Assembly: GCA_001637315.1 (NCBI GenBank)
Contig: LSZA01000001.1
Coordinates: 80,627 to 144,626 of the forward strand
Direction of reading: 5' to 3'
Length of the DNA stretch: 64,000 nt
Origin: Phormidium willei BDU 130791
GTDB taxonomy: Bacteria > Cyanobacteriota > Cyanobacteriia > Cyanobacteriales > Geitlerinemataceae
The stretch's first letter is position 1. Every line of letters starts with the position of its first letter. Below the pieces are notes generated by a model, which did not search any database, had not been told where the DNA came from, and saw only the letters and a list, made by a program, of their open reading frames with translations. Position numbers and translations under genes: made by a program. Below, piece after piece: positions 1 to 7,765 of this stretch.

Positions 1-1180
1 TCAACATCGAATCACATTGGGAGTAATTGCGCGACCCTGCCGCCTTCGGTCCCATTTTCACCAAGCCGCGATAGCTGTTTTTGGACTTCCCAGAGGAAAT
101 CCCCTTCGAGATAATCGTGCTTTTGGTGTTCTTGCCAATATGGACCATCTTGGTTCCCGTATCGGCTTGCTGATAGTTATTCGTCAAGGCCACGGAGTAG
201 AACTCACCGACGGAGTTATCGCCGACGAGGACACAACTGGGGTACTTCCAGGTAATTGCAGACCCGGTTTCGACCTGAGTCCAGGAAATTTTGGAGTTTT
301 TCCCTTTACAGAGTCCCCGCTTGGTGACGAAGTTGTAAATCCCCCCTTTGCCGTTTTCGTCTCCGGCGAACCAGTTTTGCACGGTGGAGTATTTAATTTC
401 TGCGTCGTCCAAAGTCACCAGTTCCACCACGGCGGCGTGGAGTTGGTTGGTGTCGAACATGGGGGCGGTACAGCCTTCGAGGTAGGTGACGGAGGCGCCT
501 TCTTCGGCGACAATCAGAGTCCGCTCGAACTGTCCCGACTCGCCGTTGTTAATGCGGAAGTAGGTGGACAAGTCCATGGGACAGGTGACGCCTTTGGGGA
601 CGAAGACGAAAGACCCATCGGTGAAGACGGCGGAGTTGAGGGCGGCGAAGTAGTTGTCGCCGACGGGAACGACACTCCCGATGTATTTTTTCACCAGTTC
701 CGGGTGTTCTTGCAGGGCCTCGGAGATGGAACAGAAGATGACCCCGGCTTCGGCCAGTTTTTCTTTGAAGGTGGTGGCGACGGAAACACTGTCGAAGATT
801 GCATCGACCGCTACGTTGGCCAGACGCTTTTGTTCCGAGAGGGGAATCCCTAGTTTTTCAAAGGTTTCGAGGAGGGTGGGGTCAACATCGTCGAGACTTT
901 TCTTTTTCTCGTCTTTGACCTTCGGGGCGGAGTAGTAGACGATGTTTTGATAGTCAATGGGGGGATAGCTGGCGTGTTGCCAGTCGGGTTCTTCCATTTT
1001 CAGCCATTGACGATAGGCTTTGAGGCGGAACTCTAACATAAATTCCGGCTCGTTCTTTTTGGCGGAGATGGCGCGGATGACATCTTCGTTGAGTCCGCGT
1101 GCGATGCTGTCGGTTTCGATGTCGGTGGTGAAACCGTATTTGTAAGGTTGGTTAACGAGGGTTTTAACGCTGGCACTCAT
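1..1180 (-). CDS. sufB: SufB, Fe-S cluster assembly scaffold (partial, 3' end off the left edge)
   Basis: The minus-strand frame opening at the ATG at 1180 runs to the left edge and encodes about 393 of the roughly 480 residues usual for SufB. It contains recognisable SufB stretches, including [17 protein letters not shown] at the N-terminus, [39 protein letters not shown] and [19 protein letters not shown]. SufB is the cytoplasmic scaffold of the SufBCD complex, on which Fe-S clusters are assembled with sulfur from SufS. sufC, sufD and sufS would be expected further left. The gene lies 104 bp downstream of ftrC on the same strand. That gap contains a 7-bp hairpin (arms 1237-1243 and 1260-1266) but no obvious terminator, so co-transcription from the SufR-controlled promoter is likely. 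Confidence 0.96.
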   Translation of the reverse strand, partial: MSASVKTLVNQPYKYGFTTDIETDSIARGLNEDVIRAISAKKNEPEFMLEFRLKAYRQWLKMEEPDWQHASYPPIDYQNIVYYSAPKVKDEKKKSLDDVDPTLLETFEKLGIPLSEQKRLANVAVDAIFDSVSVATTFKEKLAEAGVIFCSISEALQEHPELVKKYIGSVVPVGDNYFAALNSAVFTDGSFVFVPKGVTCPMDLSTYFRINNGESGQFERTLIVAEEGASVTYLEGCTAPMFDTNQLHAAVVELVTLDDAEIKYSTVQNWFAGDENGKGGIYNFVTKRGLCKGKNSKISWTQVETGSAITWKYPSCVLVGDNSVGEFYSVALTNNYQQADTGTKMVHIGKNTKSTIISKGISSGKSKNSYRGLVKMGPKAAGSRNYSQCDSML

Positions 1181-1284
1181 GGCTGGTTATCTCTGGTTGC
1201 GCGGTGGGTGTGTTTGGATGGGGGATGGGGGGGGGGAGACCTCACCGGGGGCTTTCCGAGAGGTCTATGACGTTAAACCTGGCC

Positions 1285-1647
1285 CTAAACTTGGTTGGTT
1301 GTGGCGCGGATTTGTTCGTTCGTGATGTTCTGTTCGGACCCGGCGAAGTCGTTGTCTTCGGTGAGGAAGAGCATACAATGGCATTCTTTACGCTCTCGCA
1401 TGGGAACGCAGGGGCAGTTCCAGTAGGTGGCTTTGACTTCGGCCTCTTTGTCCTCGTAGTGACGACAGGGACATAGGGGCGCACCCAACTCATCCTTGTG
1501 CTTGGCTAGCCCCTCGATGACCACGGCCGTAATGCTCAAATCTGAACAGAAGTACGTCCCTGTGCGTTTGGCGTACTGTTCGGAAAAGCGCCGCATGGCA
1601 TCTAGGTTTTTTTCGGTCGCCTGCTGAGGGTTGGTTGGTGCAGTCAT
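1285..1647 (-). CDS. ftrC: Ferredoxin-thioredoxin reductase catalytic subunit
   Basis: This 120-residue protein has the three Cys pairs typical of the FTR catalytic chain: CPCRHY, YWNCPCVP and ECHC. These ligate the [4Fe-4S] cluster and form the active-site disulfide that reduces thioredoxin with electrons from ferredoxin. Length and motif order match the family. It is the first gene after the divergent sufR, and both SufR operators lie upstream of it, with a TATTAT-like -10 on the minus strand near 1675-1681. It therefore appears to head the suf operon. That makes functional sense, because the enzyme is itself an Fe-S protein. Confidence 0.96.
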   Translation of the reverse strand: MTAPTNPQQATEKNLDAMRRFSEQYAKRTGTYFCSDLSITAVVIEGLAKHKDELGAPLCPCRHYEDKEAEVKATYWNCPCVPMRERKECHCMLFLTEDNDFAGSEQNITNEQIRATTNQV

Positions 1648-1691
1648 AGGGCAGAGTCGGTAAACGTCTTTGTCTATAATAGAGTCTAAAG

Positions 1692-1705
1692 CAACTTGGC
1701 TGTTG
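1692..1705. promoter_or_regulatory. SufR operator 1 (CAAC-N6-GTTG)
   Basis: A perfect inverted repeat, CAAC-TTGGCT-GTTG, lies between the divergent ftrC and sufR. CAAC-N6-GTTG is the published SufR-binding motif of Synechocystis. It sits about 11 bp upstream of a TATTAT-like -10 on the minus strand, where a bound repressor would cover the -35 region of the ftrC-suf promoter. Confidence 0.85.
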
Positions 1706-1734
1706 TTTATATCCCTAGTTGTAGGTTACTTTAG

Positions 1735-1748
1735 CAACAGGCAAGTTG
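1735..1748. promoter_or_regulatory. SufR operator 2 (CAAC-N6-GTTG)
   Basis: A second perfect copy, CAAC-AGGCAA-GTTG, lies 43 bp (about four helical turns) from the first, start to start, and so on roughly the same face of the DNA. It is the closer of the two to sufR and is a candidate for autoregulation. Confidence 0.85.
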
Positions 1749-1820
1749 TCAAAGTCTCGGACATCATTTATATCATACGCTGCCTACTGTACTGCTGTAT
1801 TGGTTTTAGGGATAAGGAAC

Positions 1821-2495
1821 ATGAGGGCGACGACACAGAATCCATCGACAAAAGACGATATCCTTTACTACTTGCTCAAACAAGGTCAAGCGAAGGCGCA
1901 AACTCTATCTGAAACGCTGAAAATCAGCCCCCAGGCCATCCGACGCCATCTCAAGGACTTGGAGGGGGAAGGGCTGATTCAACATGGCTCGGTTCAGGTG
2001 GGGATGGGTCGCCCTCAACATGTGTATGAGTTAACGGACGCTGGACGCGATCGCTTTCCGCACCATTATGATGAGTTTGCGGTCTCTCTCCTGGATACTC
2101 TGGCTGAAACCGTGGGACAAGAGGGGGTTGGCCAGGTTCTGGGGAAACAATGGCAACGGAAGGCGATCGCCTATCGGGATCAACTCGGTGAGGCGCCGGT
2201 GGCGGAACGGGTTGCGAGTTTAGTGGAGTTACGCCGTCAGGAAGGCTATATGGCGGAGTTGGTTGAACTTGATCCGACGCCTCAGGGTGCACCCCGGTTT
2301 GTGGTGGCTGAGTATAACTGTGCGATTTCTAATGTGGCTGAGTCTTTCCCCAGTGTCTGCGGCCATGAGTTGGAGATGTTTGTGCGGGCGTTACCGGATT
2401 GTCAGGTGCAGCGGACTCATTGGATGATTGATGGGGAAAATCGCTGTGGTTATCTGATTGAGGGACAATCTGAGGCGGCGTCGGAGTCGGGGTAA
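1821..2495 (+). CDS. sufR: SufR, Fe-S-sensing repressor of the suf operon
   Basis: A DeoR/ArsR-like winged helix (about residues 8-70; LSETLKISPQAIRRHLKDL is the helix-turn-helix) is followed by an effector domain with four cysteines spaced exactly CX12CX13CX14C, the SufR signature for Fe-S binding. SufR represses sufBCDS when its cluster is intact. An upstream in-frame start would add 25 residues that overlap operator 2. The ATG at 1821 is preferred because AAGGA lies directly before it and family members begin shortly before the STKDDIL motif. It is divergent from ftrC-sufB, with the two CAAC-N6-GTTG operators in between. Confidence 0.95.
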   Translation: MRATTQNPSTKDDILYYLLKQGQAKAQTLSETLKISPQAIRRHLKDLEGEGLIQHGSVQVGMGRPQHVYELTDAGRDRFPHHYDEFAVSLLDTLAETVGQEGVGQVLGKQWQRKAIAYRDQLGEAPVAERVASLVELRRQEGYMAELVELDPTPQGAPRFVVAEYNCAISNVAESFPSVCGHELEMFVRALPDCQVQRTHWMIDGENRCGYLIEGQSEAASESG

Positions 2496-2561
2496 ATCGG
2501 TTGGGGCGATCGCCGGCTACGATACGCTAAAAGTAAGTAGTACTGGCAATTTTTAACTCCG

Positions 2562-2966
2562 ATGACCACTCCTTCCCCGATGACTGTTGAATTTCTCCAA
2601 CCTGAAGAGGCGGCTAAGGTGGATGCGGCCCTGTTATCCTCTCAAGAAAAGTTCTTGACACGATTGGCAATTTATGCATTAAGATCTCTTCAGCAAATTT
2701 CTCAGAGAACCAACACCCCAGCTGATGAGATTACGCCGCAACAGGTGGCGAATTGGATTCAGGAGGATCCCACGATTCAGGACCAAGTGGATGTGGATGC
2801 CAGTTTTGCGACCTTCTTTAGCAATTTAGTGGTGGCGTCTCAGAAGCCTCTGGTGCAGATCTGCCAGGAAACGGACCAACCTCTGGCAGATATTACGGTT
2901 GGGCAGATTATTGACTGGTTTGAGCGAGAGTCTAAACGAGGACTCGATCCGGGTTTGAAGAGCTAA
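2562..2966 (+). CDS. Conserved hypothetical protein with an internal duplication
   Basis: No family is recognised for this 134-residue soluble protein, which has no signal peptide or membrane segment. It appears to be built from two related halves of about 50-60 residues. LQQISQRTNTPADEITPQQV in the first half aligns with LVQICQETDQPLADITVGQI in the second, each followed by a Trp-containing helix (NWIQED and DWFERE). This suggests a duplicated small helical domain. The start ATG follows a short leader with a TACGCTAAAA element at 2523-2532 that may be part of a promoter. It stands alone between sufR and an exported TPR protein. The function is unknown. Confidence 0.75.
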   Translation: MTTPSPMTVEFLQPEEAAKVDAALLSSQEKFLTRLAIYALRSLQQISQRTNTPADEITPQQVANWIQEDPTIQDQVDVDASFATFFSNLVVASQKPLVQICQETDQPLADITVGQIIDWFERESKRGLDPGLKS

Positions 2967-3127
2967 TTCGAACAATTCATTGGCATAACTCATCTGACAA
3001 TCGAGCCATGTTCTGTTCTCGGGATGGGGCGATGTATACAGGGATAGTTGAGGGGAGGCGGCCAAGCTCGGCGACGACTCCATCCCCTGGACTATACTGA
3101 GAAGTTAGAGTTTTGGGAGAATCCCCG

Positions 3128-4045
3128 ATGACCATGCGTAACCAAATTGGCTGGGTATCTCGATGGGGGGGAGGGGTGAGTATGGTGGCGATCGCCCTGG
3201 GAACTTGGTTAACTCCAGTCTGGGCCGGTGATCCCTTCCGCCGCCAAAATCCCCGTGATATTAGTGATACCACTGAAGCGGCCTTTGAAGCCTTTTTCCG
3301 AGTTGGCAACTATCCTCTAGCGGCTCAGCGGGTGAATCAGGCCTTAACCGAGGCTGATCTTGACCCGATTCTCTATGCCATGCAGGCGTCGTTGTTGTAT
3401 CTCGACGATCCTGACAATCTCCCAAGTGAGTTCCAAGACTACGCGACGTTAACCCTAGAACGGGCCGAGGCGTTGGTCGCTGATGATCCTCTGCGGGGTA
3501 ATCTGTATCTGGCGGTGGGCCATTTTTTTGAAGGGGCCTATGTTCTGAAAACGGAGGGGGTTGTGCGAGGGGTTCCGACGGCGTTGTCGAAGTTACAGCA
3601 AGTGTTTCGCCATCTCGATCGCGCGGCTGAAGTCAATCCTGAAGATCCTGAACTTAATATCATTAAGGGCTATATGGATCTGATGTTAGCGGCTAATCTT
3701 CCCTTTTCTAATCCTGAACGGCCCATCGAACGTCTCGAAAACTATGCTGCTCCTGAATATTTGGCGAAGCGAGGGTTAGCGGTGGGATTTCGGGATCTCG
3801 ATCGCTTTGATGAGGCGATGGCGGCGGTGAATCGTAGTTTGGAACTGACGCCTGAGAATCCTGAGGTGATGTATCTCAAGGCGCAGATTTATGTTGATCG
3901 CGGCGATCGCGCCTCCAGTTTACCCTGGTTTGATCGCGCTCTGGCGATGCAGGGGCAACTTCCTGAGGAGTTGGTGCGCCAAATCCAACGGGAGCGAGAT
4001 CAGGCTCAACGGCGGGTGGATGCAGAACAAGCCTCGAACCGGTAA
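3128..4045 (+). CDS. Exported TPR protein (Sll0314-like)
   Basis: The protein has 305 residues when started at the ATG at 3128, which has GGGAGA about 8 nt upstream. An N-terminal signal sequence ends near TPVWA-GDP, so the mature protein should be periplasmic. The rest is helical, with TPR-type pairs such as PILYAMQASLLYLDD (about residues 75-90), EVNPEDPELNIIKGYMDL and LELTPENPEVMYLKAQIYVDRG. It resembles cyanobacterial Sll0314-type periplasmic proteins of unknown function; this assignment is from memory and moderate. TPRs usually bind protein partners, but the neighbours do not identify one here. Confidence 0.75.
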   Translation: MTMRNQIGWVSRWGGGVSMVAIALGTWLTPVWAGDPFRRQNPRDISDTTEAAFEAFFRVGNYPLAAQRVNQALTEADLDPILYAMQASLLYLDDPDNLPSEFQDYATLTLERAEALVADDPLRGNLYLAVGHFFEGAYVLKTEGVVRGVPTALSKLQQVFRHLDRAAEVNPEDPELNIIKGYMDLMLAANLPFSNPERPIERLENYAAPEYLAKRGLAVGFRDLDRFDEAMAAVNRSLELTPENPEVMYLKAQIYVDRGDRASSLPWFDRALAMQGQLPEELVRQIQRERDQAQRRVDAEQASNR

Positions 4046-4088
4046 GCTAGGTAGTTGACCTCATGTTAATCCCGAGTGCGATCGCTTT

Positions 4089-4538
4089 ATGGATGTTCAG
4101 TTTCGCGAATATAACCCCTTTGATGTTTGGTTTTGGTTGGAGTTTGACAACAGCCCCTCTCCAGCGGAACAGCAATATGTAGAACAAGTGTTTGAATCCT
4201 GGTTTTACCTCGGTAAACTCGGCGGCTTCAACGCGGAAAATCTGCAAGTGCAGGAGGAGGGGTTGGACATTAGTTATATGGACTACAATGATCGCCCCGG
4301 CAACAGCGCGATCCTGGCGCTGATGCACAATATGGGTGAGTTTGAATATCAGGGAAATTGGGGACGGTGTTGGTTTGATTTAGGAACCAGTGATGCGATC
4401 GCTCTCGATGTGTTGATTAACGCCTTGCGCCAACTGAGTTTGGATTATGTCAGTATTCCTCGTCTGATTATCGGCGGTGAAAATGAAGACTGGACGATTC
4501 CCGGTTCTCACACGGCTCAATTTGCTGACTATAACTAA
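4089..4538 (+). CDS. DUF3531 family protein
   Basis: This 149-residue protein begins MDVQFREYNPFDVWFWLEF and contains GKLGGFNAENLQVQEE and GRCWFDLGTSDAIALDVLIN. The pattern and length match the DUF3531 family, which is restricted to cyanobacteria and plastid-bearing eukaryotes. It is soluble, aromatic-rich and has no signal peptide. The biochemical role is not established. It is followed by a Nudix gene after 48 bp, with no visible terminator. Confidence 0.75.
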   Translation: MDVQFREYNPFDVWFWLEFDNSPSPAEQQYVEQVFESWFYLGKLGGFNAENLQVQEEGLDISYMDYNDRPGNSAILALMHNMGEFEYQGNWGRCWFDLGTSDAIALDVLINALRQLSLDYVSIPRLIIGGENEDWTIPGSHTAQFADYN

Positions 4539-4586
4539 GCTAACTTTAAGTGAAATTTAGGCTGATTTTAAGCTAAATACAACAAC

Positions 4587-5024
4587 ATGGGTAAATATAA
4601 TTCCATTCGCGTCATTGCCTTGGGACTGATTCGTGATGGCGATCGCCTCTTTTTATCACAAGGGTATGATCCTCAAAAAAAACAGGAGTTTTACCGCGCT
4701 TTAGGCGGAGGGGTAGAATTCCTAGAGACTAGCTTAACGGCTCTAAAACGGGAGTTTCAAGAAGAAATACAGGCGGATTTAACTAATATAAAATATCTGG
4801 ACTGCCTTGAGAATATCTTTGAATATCAAGGCAAAAGTGGTCACGAAGTCATCCAATTGTATCGCTGTGATTTTGTGGATAAAACGTTCTATGAGCGGGA
4901 AGAAATTCCATTTCTAGAAGGTAAACGCAAGAAAATCGCCCGTTGGATTGATATGGAAAAATTTCGTTCCGGGGAACTCACGCTCTATCCGGATGGGTTT
5001 TTACGCTATTGTGAAGCGGTTTAA
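4587..5024 (+). CDS. Nudix hydrolase
   Basis: This 145-residue protein carries a Nudix box in GGVEFLETSLTALKREFQEE, matching GX5EX7REUXEE with the metal-binding glutamates in REFQEE. Nudix enzymes cleave nucleoside diphosphates linked to another moiety; the substrate here cannot be read from sequence. The residues after REFQEE (IQADL) depart from the usual G-hydrophobic end of the box. It is downstream of the DUF3531 gene in the same direction. A hairpin repeat lies just after it. Confidence 0.85.
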   Translation: MGKYNSIRVIALGLIRDGDRLFLSQGYDPQKKQEFYRALGGGVEFLETSLTALKREFQEEIQADLTNIKYLDCLENIFEYQGKSGHEVIQLYRCDFVDKTFYEREEIPFLEGKRKKIARWIDMEKFRSGELTLYPDGFLRYCEAV

Positions 5025-5071
5025 GCTAAGTCATCGCATCTGAATCGAGTGCTATACTCATGAGCTGAAGG

Positions 5072-5121
5072 TTGACATCCTCCCACGCTATATTCTTTGA
5101 ATTAGCGTAGGCGGATGTCAA
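5072..5121. repeat. Long inverted repeat, possible remnant of an IS200/IS605-type end
   Basis: Arms 5072-5091 and 5102-5121 are complementary at 18 of 20 positions, around a 10-nt loop. The TTGACATCCTCCCACGC arm resembles the TTGACATCCTCC sequences seen at the ends of cyanobacterial IS200/IS605 elements. No transposase is nearby. The right arm overlaps an upstream in-frame ATG of trhO. Confidence 0.5.
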
Positions 5122-5147
5122 TCATATGTTCCGTTGTTGTTGGTCTC

Positions 5148-6068
5148 ATGTCCATTATCGTCGCCAGTTTCTACCAATTTACGCCCCTCAAACCGCTTGA
5201 GGGACTGCGATCGCATCTGTTGGCCCTCGGCCGCGATCGCCACCTCAAAGGAACCGTGATCCTCGCCCCCGAAGGTCTCAACGCCACTCTGGCCGGATCT
5301 CGAACGGCGATCGATGATTTCATGGCCCAACTGCGTCAAATTCCCCAATTTAAAGACTTAGATCGCTTGAACTACAAGGAGTCTCAAAGTCAAACTCCTC
5401 CTTTCCAACGCTTCAAAGTCCGCATCAAACCCGAAATTGTCACCTTCAAGCAAGACAATGTCAATCCCCAAGAAACCGTGGGAACTTACGTTGACACCGC
5501 CGAGTGGAATCAACTCATCTCCAATCCTGATGTTACCGTCATCGACACGCGCAATAACTTTGAAGTCGAAATTGGCACATTTAAGGGGGCAAACAATCCC
5601 CAGACTGCCTCATTTACGGAGTTTCCGGACTACATCAAAAACAACCTAGATCCCGACAAAACACCCAAAATCGCCATGTTTTGCACCGGCGGCATTCGTT
5701 GCGAAAAAGCCACATCTTACCTGTTAAAACAAGGCTTCCAAGAGGTGTATCACCTCAAAGGGGGGATTTTGAAATATCTCGAAGATGTCCCCGAAGAGGA
5801 CAGTTTATGGGAAGGAGACTGTTTTGTTTTCGATGAGCGTGTCGCTGTTCAACATGGCTTAAAGCCGGGAAACTACGAACTTTGTCTCGGATGTGGCCAT
5901 CCCGTTTCCGCCCAGGAACGAGAGTCACCTTATTATGACTGGGGTATCTGTTGCCCCCATTGCCACGATCATCTCAGCGACGAGACACGCCGCCGCCGAG
6001 AAGAAAAAGTACGCCAGTTAACGCTTCAACGCCAACGTCAGGCCATCCGCGATGGGAACGAGACTTAG
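5148..6068 (+). CDS. trhO: tRNA uridine(34) hydroxylase TrhO (UPF0176 rhodanese-family)
   Basis: The protein is 306 residues. An N-terminal domain (IVASFYQFTPL, then GTVILAPEGLNATLAG) is followed by a rhodanese domain with the loop CTGGIRCEK; C179 is the catalytic cysteine position. A C-terminal Cys-rich segment follows (CLGCGHPV and GICCPHCH). TrhO forms 5-hydroxyuridine at tRNA position 34. An upstream ATG at 5115 lies inside the hairpin repeat and would add 11 residues that partly repeat the true start (MSII twice), so 5148 is chosen. The 3' end overlaps the convergent O-methyltransferase gene by 51 bp. Confidence 0.9.
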   Translation: MSIIVASFYQFTPLKPLEGLRSHLLALGRDRHLKGTVILAPEGLNATLAGSRTAIDDFMAQLRQIPQFKDLDRLNYKESQSQTPPFQRFKVRIKPEIVTFKQDNVNPQETVGTYVDTAEWNQLISNPDVTVIDTRNNFEVEIGTFKGANNPQTASFTEFPDYIKNNLDPDKTPKIAMFCTGGIRCEKATSYLLKQGFQEVYHLKGGILKYLEDVPEEDSLWEGDCFVFDERVAVQHGLKPGNYELCLGCGHPVSAQERESPYYDWGICCPHCHDHLSDETRRRREEKVRQLTLQRQRQAIRDGNET

Positions 6069-6680
6069 GGTGATGCGATCGTCGTGGTGAAGCCGGCGGT
6101 TAAACTCACGAATCGCCTCAGTACGCTTATCGGTCACGGTTTCATCGGCTACACGCCCGGACCAGAGAACATTATCGATCGCAATCAGTCCTCCTGATCG
6201 CACCAGTTGCAGACACTTCTCGTAATAGTGAGGATAGTTACGTTTATCGGCATCGATAAAGGCAAAATCAAAACTCCCTTCTTCTCCAGACTGGAGTAAC
6301 TGTTGCAGGGTATCTAGGGCTGGGGCGAGGTGTAGCTGAATCTTATCGGCGACATCGGCGTGTTGCCAATAACGACGGGCGATCGCCGTCATCGTTTCAT
6401 CAATATCACAGGTGACAACGGTTCCTTCCGGCGGCAAGGCTAAGGCAACCACCAAAGCACTATAGCCGGTAAATGTGCCAATTTCTAAGGTTTTTCGTGC
6501 CCCCAAAAGCTGCACCAGCAGGGCCATAAACTGCCCCTGTTCCGGGGCGATTTGCATCCGCGCGGCGGGTAATTGGGCTGTTTCCTGCCGCAATTGTTGC
6601 AAAACGGGGGTCTCCCGTAGGGAGGTCTTGAGGAGATAGTCGTAGAGTTGGGGCGATACGCCGAGGGTTTTGGGAGACAT
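6018..6680 (-). CDS. SAM-dependent O-methyltransferase (caffeoyl-CoA OMT-like)
   Basis: This 220-residue class I methyltransferase has the SAM-binding motif LEIGTFTGYSALVVALALP and the metal/active-site region FIDADKRNYPHYYEK followed by GGLIAIDNVLWSGRV. These are typical of the cation-dependent caffeoyl-CoA/catechol OMT family. The substrate is unknown. The start at 6680 (MSPKTLGVSPQLYDYLL) is chosen because upstream in-frame codons fall inside a heptamer repeat and would encode a Leu/Cys/Pro peptide foreign to the family. The gene is convergent with trhO and overlaps it by 51 bp, so the last 17 codons of each gene are antisense to the other. Confidence 0.9.
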   Translation of the reverse strand: MSPKTLGVSPQLYDYLLKTSLRETPVLQQLRQETAQLPAARMQIAPEQGQFMALLVQLLGARKTLEIGTFTGYSALVVALALPPEGTVVTCDIDETMTAIARRYWQHADVADKIQLHLAPALDTLQQLLQSGEEGSFDFAFIDADKRNYPHYYEKCLQLVRSGGLIAIDNVLWSGRVADETVTDKRTEAIREFNRRLHHDDRITLSLVPIADGLTLALKR

Positions 6681-6685
6681 AGGGG

Positions 6686-6732
6686 GAAAGGCAAGAGGTA
6701 ACAGGCAACAGGCAAGAGGCAAGAGGGGGGAG
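6686..6732. repeat. Heptamer-type short tandem repeat (AGGCAAG/AGGCAAC)
   Basis: Degenerate tandem heptamers such as AGGCAAC and AGGCAAG lie immediately upstream of the methyltransferase start, giving that gene a pyrimidine-rich leader on its coding strand. Related arrays occur at 7706-7763, 8831-8868, 22392-22410, 23138-23188 and 23229-23246. Confidence 0.75.
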
Positions 6733-6801
6733 GGATGCCGTGAGGGGTTAAAATGAGATCTAGCTGACTATGTTAAAGCGTTACAGGGTTTTTACGACGG
6801 G

Positions 6802-7587
6802 ATGGATACTACAGATAATCGAATTGAACTCCCAGATGACTTAGAGGATGCGATCGCCCAGGCGAAAGCGGCCACCAAAGCTGCCCTGGAGGATGGCTAC
6901 CGCTTAATCCAAGTTGAGATCGTCTATCCAGAACTGAAGGCCCAACCTATTGCTGAAACTTTTATCCCCGTATTGACGGAGATGGGCTATAACCTGAAAG
7001 TGCTATTCCCTGATACGGGGGCCGCCGCCTTGGCCCGCCGCGATTGGGGAGAGACGCCGTTCAAAATTGCTGATGTGGGCAGTCGTCGCCTCCCTGTCAC
7101 CAATCAGATGGATGACAGCGATGAATGTTATCTGCTGGTGGAACCTTCTGACGTGGAAATTGAACAGGTGGAGAAACTGGCGAATGAAGCCGGTGATCGC
7201 CCGGTGATTTTACTCCTCCCTCGCCTCGAAAGTGTTGCTACTGTTGGTATTGGCTACGCCGCCCGTCAGTTGCGCGAACGCTTCCTCAGCAAAATCACGT
7301 CATGTTATTATGTGCGTCCTCTCCCTGGCGGTGCTGTGTTCCGGGCCTATCCCTCATCTTGGATTGTCTGGACGTTAAATGAGGAAAATCAATATGAGGT
7401 GTTAACAGAAATGTCCTATAAACCGATTGGTGAGGAACTTGAACGCTTACTAATGGGTGAAGAACTCGACAATGAGTCTTCTGAAGCGGCTGAGGTTGAT
7501 CCTGATGGGTCCACTCGTTCAACCAAACCCAAATCCCGAGGTTTGTTTGGTGAAGTGCAACGCTTTATCCGCGCCCTAACTCAATAG
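6802..7587 (+). CDS. DUF1995 family protein
   Basis: This 261-residue protein begins with LPDDLEDAIAQAKAATKAAL, then YRLIQVEIVYPELK, and contains YYVRPLPGGAVFRAYPSSW. These are features of the DUF1995 family of cyanobacteria and chloroplasts. It is soluble, with no signal peptide. The final 45 residues are acidic and low complexity, then end with a short basic/amphipathic stretch (GLFGEVQRFIRALTQ). The biochemical role is not established. It is flanked by repeat-bearing spacers on both sides and has no obvious operon partner. Confidence 0.8.
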   Translation: MDTTDNRIELPDDLEDAIAQAKAATKAALEDGYRLIQVEIVYPELKAQPIAETFIPVLTEMGYNLKVLFPDTGAAALARRDWGETPFKIADVGSRRLPVTNQMDDSDECYLLVEPSDVEIEQVEKLANEAGDRPVILLLPRLESVATVGIGYAARQLRERFLSKITSCYYVRPLPGGAVFRAYPSSWIVWTLNEENQYEVLTEMSYKPIGEELERLLMGEELDNESSEAAEVDPDGSTRSTKPKSRGLFGEVQRFIRALTQ

Positions 7588-7605
7588 TCAGTTCACCACA
7601 AATCG

Positions 7606-7643
7606 TTGCCCGAAGAGAGCGATCACAAGGGTAAACCCCTACA
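7606..7643. repeat. REP-like palindromic element, copy A
   Basis: The segment reads TTGCCCGAAGAGAGCGATCA followed by CAAGGGTAAACCCCTACA. It matches the reverse complement of the element at 23195-23231 at most positions. Internal complementarity (CAAGGGT/ACCCCT) and the dispersed occurrence fit a REP sequence mobilised by RAYT-type transposases. Confidence 0.6.
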
Positions 7644-7705
7644 TATTTTCTCTTGCCATCCCCTCTTGGGAGGGGTTAGGGGCGGGTTATGCCTTCTTCC
7701 CCCGT

Positions 7706-7763
7706 TTGCCTCTTGCCTCTTGCCTTCCTCCCCTGTTCCCTGTTCCCTGTTCCCTGTTCCCTC
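7706..7763. repeat. Heptamer repeats (TTGCCTC)n then (CTGTTCC)n
   Basis: Two heptamer families lie back to back and end 2 bp before the ATG at 7766. The second family is the complement of the (GGAACAG)n array at 23138-23188. In-frame codons through the repeat would extend the downstream protein by about 20 residues of Leu/Pro/Cys, which is considered spurious. Confidence 0.8.
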
Positions 7764-7765
7764 CT

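Noticed and set aside
17..853. 278-codon plus-strand frame at the left edge
   Set aside because: It is antisense to sufB, whose sequence is unmistakable; the plus frame has no recognisable protein features.
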